From JANXVY01 sp031365425 (GTDB lineage: Bacteria > Pseudomonadota > Alphaproteobacteria > Rhizobiales > Hyphomicrobiaceae), in the NCBI GenBank assembly GCA_031365425.1, contig JANLYB010000187.1, positions 1 through 7,177 of the forward strand: 7,177 nt of DNA, written 5' to 3'. Below are positions 1 to 5,981 of the stretch, one piece after another. A program made the translations under genes and the position numbers. The notes beneath the pieces were generated by a model. That model was not told where the DNA came from. It made no database searches and worked only from the letters and a program-made list of their open reading frames with translations. How positions within the stretch are numbered: the stretch's first letter is position 1; each line of letters opens with the position of its first letter.

Positions 1-1
1 T

Positions 2-1678
2 GCGCGCAAGTGCTTGGCCGATAGCGGGTTGCCGTCGAAAGAGACCGATGCGCTGCGGACTAAGATCAACTTCATCGAACTCAATCGCGACGACAAGGCT
101 CACCGGTTCGTAGTGACGTGGAACGCGTTCCAGGACGGCAACCGGCTCGCTTATCTCGCGCTCGCAATTGCGATTGCCATCGACAGTCTCGTGTTCATGT
201 CGGGACTGTTTGGCGCGAACGCCGTACGCTCGCCGCTGTCGGATATGCCCAGCACCAAGTCGCGGTCGGCCGAGCAACTGGAAGGCACTATCAATGCGGC
301 GCTGGGCGGCTTGCCATACGATACGGCGAATCTCGTTCTGCGGGCGATGCGGCCGATCACGAATACGGATGGCTTCTCAGCCGAGGTCGAACTTGATCCG
401 CGAACAATGGACCGGGTGACGGCGGATCGCATCCGTGTGGTGCTGACGGCGGGAGCAGATATTCACGCCGTCGAGATGGTGTCGCGCAATCCGGAGAAGT
501 ATCGCGTGCGGCTTGAGTTGCGCGAGTATCTAGCTTCGGTCTGCGACCGGCACTTCAAGGCGGACAAGGCGCATGGGGTTCGGGCGCGATTGGAGCGCAT
601 CATCGCCGATTCGTTGAAGCCGCACATTCATGAGCACGCCGACATCGTCATCGGGCATTTGCATCCGATGAAGCCGGTGGATGGGTTTACGTCGACGCTA
701 TCGCTTGGTGAGTTGTCGGCGCCTGCGGACGCTTACGACGCGCGGATCGTGAAGCGGGTGATGAACGCGGGAGCCGGCGTCGATGCGGTGGCGTCCGACA
801 AGACGGAGGCCGGGCGGTTTTATGTGCGGCCGGATTTGTATGAGACGCTGTTGATGCTGTCGGCGCATAGCTTGCCTGACACCGCGGCTTTCGATGTGTC
901 GCGCCGGCGGTTTTTCGGCGAGGTTGCGGCGCGGGCCTCCGGGCATGCCGCGCTTGAGGGAGGGGCTCTGAATGGTCAGGTGCCGCGCGTGGCTGGTCCG
1001 CAATCGCCACAGCAGCGTGCGCTGCAGGGTCCGCAGGCGTCTGAGCCGCAGGGCAAGCCTGATATTCCAGCGTTTCTGATGCCTGCGGGGCAGGCAAACG
1101 ATCCGGGGCCGGGCGAGCATGAGCGCTATCGCGAGTTCGTGGGCAGTTTGATTGCAGCGCTCGGGATCGATCCGAACTTGTTTTACAATCTATCGGGTCA
1201 GGCGTTCGGTGCGGCTGCATCTGCAAGCGAGGCGTTCTCGCGGGCCCGGCGCGCCAATCAGGCGCTCGATACCGAGCTAACGCAGCGGGATGAGGAAGCC
1301 CGGATGGCGATGGATAGCGCGTTCTACGCGCTCGAAAGTTCGCTGGGGGCTGGCGACTCGCTCAACCGGCAGCGCTTGAAAAATGCGTTCGAGGACGTGG
1401 ATCAGAACTGGCCGGTGCTGATGCTGATGCCGCATGGCCCTTATGAGCAGTTGCTGGTGGAGATCGTGCAGGCGCTGGAGCCGAGCGATGCGGAAGGCGC
1501 TTTGGCGCCGCGTGATCATGGGATGCTGGTTGCGGCGCGCCAATTGCGCAAGGCGATGGGTGCCAATCCGCGTAATTCGGAAGGGTCTTGGAACCAGTTC
1601 GGTCAGGCGTTGCATGGTGGGTCTGGGCAGCATGCGCAAGCTCCTCAGGCCGGGAATGGTAAGCCGACGTTGCAGTAG
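2..1678 (+). CDS. Membrane-anchored protein of unknown function, 5'-partial, with tandem duplicated domain
   Basis: I do not recognise this family. The frame is open to the left edge (codons for A-R-K-C precede the first possible start, a TTG at 14), so the true N-terminus is very probably outside the window. Numbering from that TTG (554 residues): one hydrophobic helix at about 46-71 with charged residues before it; then two related segments, about 107-176 and 211-281, sharing the pattern hydrophobic-x-P-x-x-x-x-DGF, then AGA(D/G), then a Y-V-R-like strand and a final helix; then a Gln/Gly/Pro-rich linker at about 310-370; then a mostly helical, charged C-terminal region at 370-510 and a Gly/Gln-rich tail. 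This fits a protein anchored in the inner membrane with a long soluble part, but the side it faces cannot be told without the missing N-terminus. It ends 16 bp before a palindromic repeat and is convergent with the FAH-family gene. Being a real gene is likely from the length and coherent composition; function is unknown. Confidence 0.85.
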   Translation, partial: ARKCLADSGLPSKETDALRTKINFIELNRDDKAHRFVVTWNAFQDGNRLAYLALAIAIAIDSLVFMSGLFGANAVRSPLSDMPSTKSRSAEQLEGTINAALGGLPYDTANLVLRAMRPITNTDGFSAEVELDPRTMDRVTADRIRVVLTAGADIHAVEMVSRNPEKYRVRLELREYLASVCDRHFKADKAHGVRARLERIIADSLKPHIHEHADIVIGHLHPMKPVDGFTSTLSLGELSAPADAYDARIVKRVMNAGAGVDAVASDKTEAGRFYVRPDLYETLLMLSAHSLPDTAAFDVSRRRFFGEVAARASGHAALEGGALNGQVPRVAGPQSPQQRALQGPQASEPQGKPDIPAFLMPAGQANDPGPGEHERYREFVGSLIAALGIDPNLFYNLSGQAFGAAASASEAFSRARRANQALDTELTQRDEEARMAMDSAFYALESSLGAGDSLNRQRLKNAFEDVDQNWPVLMLMPHGPYEQLLVEIVQALEPSDAEGALAPRDHGMLVAARQLRKAMGANPRNSEGSWNQFGQALHGGSGQHAQAPQAGNGKPTLQ

Positions 1679-1694
1679 GTGTAGTTTGTGAGAT

Positions 1695-1777
1695 GTAGGG
1701 CGCAATAGCCTCTTGGCGTATTGCGCCATCGTGCGACACGGGAAGCCGGTGCAATACGCTGCGCTATTGCAACTTAC
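1695..1777. repeat. Composite palindromic intergenic repeat (REP/BIME-like)
   Basis: The element lies between two convergent genes. The left half is a hairpin: a perfect 9-bp stem (1699-1707 with 1719-1727), a one-base bulge, 3 more pairs and a TCTT loop. A short CGTG-CGA-CACG hairpin follows at 1730-1740. The right half (about 1749-1777) resembles the left palindrome in inverted orientation but has decayed: a 6-bp stem remains (1751-1756 with 1765-1770), and the outer ends GTAGGGCGCAATAG (1695-1708) and the reverse complement of 1764-1777 agree at 11 of 14 bases. The first 59 bases recur inverted at 6913-6971 with 52 of 59 identical. I recall similar strings from intergenic regions of Bradyrhizobium-like genomes, which I could not check. 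The hairpins could also act as a terminator for both flanking genes. Confidence 0.8.
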
Positions 1778-1790
1778 GGGCTTTGAACAA

Positions 1791-2639
1791 TCACATCTTA
1801 AACGGAACGACGGTTTGGCGTTGGGTGCCGAGGCGGTCGATGGTGAGGGTGAGGACGTCGCCGGCTTTGAGCCATATGGGCGGCTTCATGCCGAGGGCGA
1901 CGCCGGCGGGCGTGCCGGTGGTGACGATGTCGCCGGGTTCCAGGACCATGAACTGGGTCACGTAGGCTAATAGGAACGGGATCTTGAAGATCATGTTCGC
2001 GGTGGTGCCGTTCTGGCGGTGCTCTGCGTTGACGTCGAGGGTCATGGCGAGCGCGTTGAGGTCGGGGATTTCGTCTGCGGTGACAAGCCAGGGGCCGACG
2101 GGGCCCGAGGTTTCGAAGGCTTTGCCTTTGACCCATTGGCCTTTGCGCTCGACCTGCCAATGGCGCTCGGAGACGTCGTTGCAGATGGTGTAGCCGGCGA
2201 TGTAGTTGTGGGCTTGGCTTTCCTCGACGTAGCGGGCGCGGGTGCCGATGACGAAGGCGATCTCGATTTCGTAGTCGAGTTTGCTGCTGTCGCGCGGGAT
2301 CATGATGTCGTCGTTGGGGCCGACGATGCAATTTCCGGCCTTGTTGAACAGGATCGGTTCTGGCGGGATCTTAGAGCCGGTTTCGGCGGCGTGGTCGGAA
2401 AAGTTCAGGCCGATTGCGATGAAGTTCCAGACTTTGGCGACGGGTGCGCCAATGCGGACGCCGGTGGGCGCGGCGGGAAGCGAGGCCGGGTGGATTTTCG
2501 CGAGTTTGGCGAGGGAGGCGGGCGAGAGCGTTTCCCCGGTAATGTCGGGAATGTGGGCGGACAGGTCGCGGATGGTGCCTGCGCTATCGACGAGGCCGGG
2601 CTTTTCGTGACCGGCTGCACCAAATCGGACGAGTTTCAT
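1791..2639 (-). CDS. Fumarylacetoacetate hydrolase family protein
   Basis: This 282-residue cytosolic enzyme has the usual layout of the short FAH family: a small N-terminal domain (about 1-65), then the catalytic fold. Diagnostic segments are GLNFSDHA at 77-84 (His83), PILFNKA at 95-101, DYEIEIAFVIG at 122-132 with the metal-binding acidic residues Glu124 and Glu126, GYTICNDVSERHWQ at 149-162 with the third ligand Asp155, KAFETSGPVGPW at 173-184, and TGTPAGV at 241-247. The catalytic set therefore looks intact. Family members use Mg or Mn to hydrolyse or decarboxylate 2,4-diketo or related acids in sugar, aromatic or ureide breakdown; many such proteins are labelled ureidoglycolate lyase or 2,4-diketo-3-deoxy-L-fuconate hydrolase. 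The substrate cannot be assigned here because no pathway partner is adjacent. The ATG start is supported by AGGAAAG (minus strand, 2646-2652) about six bases upstream. The gene diverges from the acyl-CoA-binding protein operon. Confidence 0.95.
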   Translation of the reverse strand: MKLVRFGAAGHEKPGLVDSAGTIRDLSAHIPDITGETLSPASLAKLAKIHPASLPAAPTGVRIGAPVAKVWNFIAIGLNFSDHAAETGSKIPPEPILFNKAGNCIVGPNDDIMIPRDSSKLDYEIEIAFVIGTRARYVEESQAHNYIAGYTICNDVSERHWQVERKGQWVKGKAFETSGPVGPWLVTADEIPDLNALAMTLDVNAEHRQNGTTANMIFKIPFLLAYVTQFMVLEPGDIVTTGTPAGVALGMKPPIWLKAGDVLTLTIDRLGTQRQTVVPFKM

Positions 2640-2733
2640 GGCCGGCTTTCCTGCTGTGTGAGTTGATGGGTGTTGGTTCGCACGGCGCGGCTAGAGTGGT
2701 CAAGAACGGGCTATTGCTGCCCCCCACCCCAAA

Positions 2734-2757
2734 CCCCACCCCGCAAAGGGGGAGGGG
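2734..2757. repeat. C/G-rich intergenic hairpin
   Basis: CCCC-A-CCCC at 2734-2742 pairs with GGGG-A-GGGG (2749-2752 and 2754-2757), leaving an A-A mismatch and a GCAAAG loop. A further C-rich run (2720-2730) precedes it. The string resembles a dispersed intergenic repeat I remember from rhizobial genomes. There is no U-tract, so it is not a classical terminator, and it sits upstream of both neighbouring genes. Confidence 0.5.
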
Positions 2758-2795
2758 AACAAATGCGGGATGGAATTTATCTATCTGTGAGTTAT

Positions 2796-2809
2796 GTACA
2801 TAGATGTAC
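2796..2809. promoter_or_regulatory. Candidate operator, GTACAT-N2-ATGTAC
   Basis: This is a perfect inverted repeat with 6-bp arms and a 2-bp spacer (AG), centred 31-32 bp before the acyl-CoA-binding protein start. An overlapping 13-bp inverted repeat AGATG-TAC-CATCT spans 2802-2814, and ATGTAC recurs at a 10-bp interval (2794 and 2804). A short, symmetric, AT-richer site in a GC-rich genome just before a start codon is what a dimeric repressor operator looks like. No regulator gene is in the window, so the binding protein is unknown. It could control the three-gene operon and perhaps the divergent FAH-family gene. Confidence 0.4.
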
Positions 2810-2833
2810 CATCTGAATGAAAGAGGAGCGAAC

Positions 2834-3094
2834 ATGAGCGAATTAAAGAGCCGGTTTGATGAAGCTGTGGCGGCGACGAAGACGCTGACCAAGCGGCCGG
2901 ACAATACGACGCTGCTGGCGATCTATGCCAATTTCAAACAAGCGACCGAGGGCGACGTCAAAGGCGAACGGCCCGATATGTTTGACCGGGTGGCTTGCGC
3001 CAAGTTCGATGCCTGGGAGGCGATCGAGGGTATGTCGCGGGAGGATGCGATGGCTAAGTATGTGGCGATCATCGAGAAGTTGAAGGCGTCATAG
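2834..3094 (+). CDS. Acyl-CoA-binding protein (ACBP)
   Basis: This 86-residue protein matches the whole ACBP family length. It shows the four-helix pattern and the signature YANFKQATEGDV at 31-42, followed by ERPDMFD at 45-51, AKFDAWEA at 56-63 and MSREDAMAKYVAII at 67-80. By comparison with bovine ACBP, the acyl-CoA contact residues Tyr28, Lys32, Lys54 and Tyr73 correspond to Tyr31, Lys35, Lys57 and Tyr76 here; bovine Tyr31 is replaced by Phe34. The protein should be a cytosolic carrier that binds medium- to long-chain acyl-CoA esters. The ATG at 2834 is preferred over an in-frame ATG at 2804, because AAGAGGAG (2821-2828) is a strong ribosome binding site five bases before it and the family N-terminus begins there. 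It is the first gene of a three-gene operon; the next start codon lies three bases past its stop. Confidence 0.95.
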   Translation: MSELKSRFDEAVAATKTLTKRPDNTTLLAIYANFKQATEGDVKGERPDMFDRVACAKFDAWEAIEGMSREDAMAKYVAIIEKLKAS

Positions 3095-3097
3095 GGC

Positions 3098-4204
3098 GTG
3101 ACAGGCGCGGGGCGGATCGTCGTTGTTGGCGGGTATGGGGCGTTCGGCGCGCGGGTCGCCGAACGGCTGGTGCGCGGCGGCGGTAGCGAGGTCGTGGTTG
3201 CGGGCCGATCGGCGGAGCGGGCGCGTGAGGCGGCTGCCAAGTTGGGGGCGCAGTTTTCGTGTGAGGTTGAGAGTGCAGCGGTTGATGCGGCGCGGGTGAC
3301 GGCGGCGGAGTTGGTGGTGCTGCGGGCGCGTGTTGTCATCAATGCGTCGGGGCCGTTTCAGGGGGCGGATTACGCGCTAGCGCGCGCCTGTATCGAGGCT
3401 AGCTGTCATTACATCGATCTGGCGGATGGACGGGCGTTTGTGGCCGGGATCGCTGCGCTGGACGGTGCAGCGAAGGCGGCTGGTGTAAGTGTCATCAGCG
3501 GAGCGAGCACGGTGCCTGGGGTGTCGTCGGCGGCGGTGGCAGCGTTTCAGGGTGAGTTTGCGCGGCTGGACGCGGTTGAGATTGCGGTTTCGCCGGGGAA
3601 CCATTTTCAGCCGGGGGAGGCGACGGTCAAATCGATCCTTGGGTATGTGGGCAAGCCGATTTCAATGCGGATCGGCGGGGCGGCGCGGACCGTTTATGGC
3701 TGGCAGGGATTGAAGCGGGTTGGGATCGCTGGGCTGGGGTCGCGGCTGATGGGGTACTGCGAGGTGCCGGATCTGGATTTGTATCCGGGTGTTGGGACGG
3801 TGGTGATGCGGGCGGGCGTCGAGGTGGCACCGTTTCATTTGGGGCTGTGGGCGGCGTCCTGGCTGGTGCGGGCCGGGGTGATTGCGGATTTGGCGGCGTG
3901 GAGCGGGCCGTTGATGCGCGCCAAGACGTGGGGGGCGCGGCTGGGAAGTGACCGAGGGGGAATGATGGTTGCTATGACCGGGCGCGGGAGCGATGGCGCG
4001 GCGCGGAAGGTGAGCTGGCATTTGGTGGCGGGGAGTGGGTATGGGCCGTATATTCCGGCGATTGCGAGTGTAATTTTGGCGCGGAAGCTGGTGCGCGGCG
4101 AGGCTGTGCCTACTGGCGCGATGGCATGTTTCGAGGCGATTATGCTTGGGGAGTTCATGGCCGAGGCGGCGGGGCTCGATATCACGGCGACGGTGGTATC
4201 GTGA
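3098..4204 (+). CDS. Saccharopine dehydrogenase-like NAD(P)-binding oxidoreductase
   Basis: This 368-residue protein has an N-terminal Rossmann domain: strand RIVVVGGYGAFGARVAERL with the GxGxxG dinucleotide motif at 12-17, a second strand ending VAGRS with Arg37 placed to favour NADP, and the family segments INASGPFQG at 81-89, HYIDLADG at 104-111 and SGASTVPGVSS at 134-144. The C-terminal half, with the hydrophobic stretch 243-268, may be membrane-associated. The superfamily includes saccharopine dehydrogenase and mycobacterial trans-acting enoyl reductases that work on lipid substrates; the reaction here is unknown. True lysine metabolism is unlikely given the neighbours. The start is GTG, the first possible start after the preceding in-frame TAG; GAAGG (3082-3086) inside the upstream gene is a weak ribosome binding site, so translation probably depends on coupling with it. 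Its stop TGA overlaps the next gene's start. Confidence 0.88.
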   Translation: MTGAGRIVVVGGYGAFGARVAERLVRGGGSEVVVAGRSAERAREAAAKLGAQFSCEVESAAVDAARVTAAELVVLRARVVINASGPFQGADYALARACIEASCHYIDLADGRAFVAGIAALDGAAKAAGVSVISGASTVPGVSSAAVAAFQGEFARLDAVEIAVSPGNHFQPGEATVKSILGYVGKPISMRIGGAARTVYGWQGLKRVGIAGLGSRLMGYCEVPDLDLYPGVGTVVMRAGVEVAPFHLGLWAASWLVRAGVIADLAAWSGPLMRAKTWGARLGSDRGGMMVAMTGRGSDGAARKVSWHLVAGSGYGPYIPAIASVILARKLVRGEAVPTGAMACFEAIMLGEFMAEAAGLDITATVVS

Positions 4205-4755
4205 GCGGTGCGGCGCTGTACCGGCGGGTGCTGGGTGCGCGGTTTGACGTGTTGCCGGAGGCGGTGCAGCGGTTGCATGACGTGACGGCGTCGTGCGTGT
4301 GGAGGGGCCAGTGTCAGGTCGAGCGCGGGCCGGGCTTAATGGCGCGGATTTGCGGATGGATGGGGGGATTGCCACCGGCGACGGACGGGATGCGGGATGG
4401 TTTCCGGTATGAGGTCAGGCCAGACGACGACGGGGAGATCTGGTCGCGCGGGTTTGCCGGGATGGCTCCGTTTTCGACGCGGCAGTGGGCGGCGGGCGGC
4501 CTGTTGTGCGAGCGGGCTGGGCCGATGACGATGGGGTTCGGGTTGTTGGCGGATGGGGCAGGGCTGCGGCTTGAGTTGGTGCGGTGTTCTGTGTTGGGGG
4601 TGCCGTTGCCGCGGGTTTTGCATCCGCGCATCGAGGCAGTTGAAAGCGCGCGGGATGATGTGTTCCAGTTCGATGTGTCGGCGCGGTTTCCGACGGGCGG
4701 GTTGCTGGTGCGGTATCGGGGGCGTTTGGGGATGCCGGCAGCGTTCAACGCTTGA
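4201..4755 (+). CDS. DUF4166 domain-containing protein
   Basis: This 184-residue protein is nearly all one DUF4166 domain. Recognisable pieces are LYRRVLGARFDVLP at 6-19, VQRLHD at 22-27, GQCQVERGPG at 36-45, the W-S-R-x-F segment at 81-85, LLADGAGLRLELV at 115-127, LPRVLHP at 136-142 and the closing GLLVRYRGRL at 167-176. The biochemical role of the domain is not known to me. I recall it occurring beside, or fused to, saccharopine dehydrogenase-like proteins, which matches this arrangement. The GTG at 4201 is preferred because it overlaps the upstream TGA (GTGA, typical of translational coupling) and the domain begins there; a longer frame from 4126 would only add residues read out of frame from the upstream gene. 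Its last 11 bases overlap the convergent TPR gene. Confidence 0.88.
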   Translation: MSGAALYRRVLGARFDVLPEAVQRLHDVTASCVWRGQCQVERGPGLMARICGWMGGLPPATDGMRDGFRYEVRPDDDGEIWSRGFAGMAPFSTRQWAAGGLLCERAGPMTMGFGLLADGAGLRLELVRCSVLGVPLPRVLHPRIEAVESARDDVFQFDVSARFPTGGLLVRYRGRLGMPAAFNA

Positions 4756-5851
4756 GGGCGTTGAGTTCGGCGGTGGCGGCTTCGGCTTCCATGAAGTCTT
4801 TGGGGCAGATGGCGATTGCGGTTTCGAGGAATTTCTTAGCGTCGGATGTATTGCCTTTCGCGAGGTACCACTGGCCGACGTAGAACTGGGCTTCGCAGCG
4901 TTCTTCGTCGTTGCCGGCAGCATCGATGGTGGCCTGGGGAGAGCGCTTGCCGAGGTAGAGTTCCGTTGCGGCGTAGGGCCATTGCTTGGTCTTCAGGCGG
5001 CCGGCGTTGGCTTCGAGTTCCTCGCTGGCTGCTTCGCCGGCGCGGGAACGGGCGAGATAGCGGAACAGCATCGTATAGGCGTCGTCTTTCAACTCGATGG
5101 CCCGCAGAAATTCCGTAGCGGCGCTTTTGAAGTCGGCTTGGCCGTAGCGGATCAGGCCAAGGGCGCGGGTGTAGGAGAAGTTCTTGGGGTCGAGTTCCTT
5201 GGCCTTGGTGGTGTCGGCGAGGGCCAAGTCGAGGCCGCCTTGCGCTTTGTACGCGCTGCCGCGATTGTAATAAGCGACGGCGTCTTCGCCGTTGACCGCG
5301 ATCTGCTCGTCGCAGGCTTTGATCGCTTCGTCGCCTGAGCCAAGGCGGCATTTGTCGGTAACGATTTTGAAGGACTGACTGGTGACGCGGCGGTCTCCCT
5401 GCCACAGTTCAATCCGCCACGTGCCGGGCACGTGGGTATACGTCGTCGACAGGACCCAGCAGTAGGATGCTTCGACGCCCAGGCGCTGGGTGGTCTCGTA
5501 TTCATCGCTGAGCTTGGTTTTGCCGGTCGCTGGATTGGTGATTCCGGGCTCGGGGTAGTGCCAGACGACGCGGATCTTGGCGTCGCCGTCCTTGGGTTTG
5601 CCGACGAATTTGAAGGTGGCGCCGAAGGTGACATCGGAGCGGGCGGTGATCGTATTGGTTTCGCGGACGAGCTCCCAATTGGCTTCCGTGCGCTGGCCGG
5701 TCGAAATGTCTTTGGTTGCGATCGTCTTCAATTCGCCGACACGTTTGTAGGTGCCGATGCTGATCAGTTCCACACGATCGATGCGGCCCGATTGGGCGGT
5801 GGCGGGGCAGGCGGCGAAAAGTGTGAGCAGCAGGGCGACGACCCAACGCAT
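4745..5851 (-). CDS. Exported DUF3859-like and TPR repeat protein
   Basis: This 368-residue protein begins with a signal peptide (MRW, then hydrophobic residues 4-14, then ACPATAQ), so it should be periplasmic. FAAC at 12-15 is a poor lipobox, so a lipoprotein is possible but less likely. Residues about 23-165 look like DUF3859: IGTY at 32-35, TNTITARSDVTFGATF at 65-80, VVWHYP at 95-100 and VPGTWRIELW at 141-150, then a final strand. Residues about 170-350 hold TPR helices: clear units at 190-223 and 224-257, a weaker stretch at 258-300, and another at 319-350. TPR units bind partner proteins; the partner is unknown. The start is ATG at 5851, because AAAGGGG lies just upstream and the signal peptide begins there; a GTG eight codons upstream would put charged residues before it. 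It is convergent with the DUF4166 gene, overlapping by 11 bp. The DUF3859 call is from remembered family pattern and is moderate; the TPR call is firm. Confidence 0.85.
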   Translation of the reverse strand: MRWVVALLLTLFAACPATAQSGRIDRVELISIGTYKRVGELKTIATKDISTGQRTEANWELVRETNTITARSDVTFGATFKFVGKPKDGDAKIRVVWHYPEPGITNPATGKTKLSDEYETTQRLGVEASYCWVLSTTYTHVPGTWRIELWQGDRRVTSQSFKIVTDKCRLGSGDEAIKACDEQIAVNGEDAVAYYNRGSAYKAQGGLDLALADTTKAKELDPKNFSYTRALGLIRYGQADFKSAATEFLRAIELKDDAYTMLFRYLARSRAGEAASEELEANAGRLKTKQWPYAATELYLGKRSPQATIDAAGNDEERCEAQFYVGQWYLAKGNTSDAKKFLETAIAICPKDFMEAEAATAELNALKR

Positions 5852-5981
5852 AACGCAGCCCCTTTCGACAATCACGCTAAAATTGATAGCCTAATGCGGA
5901 AGCTAGCGGTCATCCAGAGTTATCGTATGGCTCTTAGTTCCGGGCCCGCGTATCAGAACGGGTGGTGTGTGCTGACCAGGA

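Noticed and set aside
687..1226. Minus-strand frame of 179 codons inside the left-edge gene
   Set aside because: Pro/Arg/Ser/Ala-rich shadow with no domain pattern or ribosome binding site.
2019..2666. Long plus-strand frame (215 codons) across the FAH-family gene
   Set aside because: It is antisense to a gene with intact catalytic motifs; long open antisense frames are expected at this GC content, and its product is low-complexity Gly/Ala/Asp/Val.
4126..4200. Longer N-terminus for the DUF4166 protein
   Set aside because: These codons are the upstream oxidoreductase gene read in another frame; the GTG at 4201 overlaps its stop and matches the domain start.
3662..4375. Minus-strand frame of 237 codons opposite the oxidoreductase and DUF4166 genes
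   Set aside because: The product is dominated by Pro, Arg, His and Ala, the usual signature of an antisense shadow in GC-rich DNA, and it crosses two well-supported genes.
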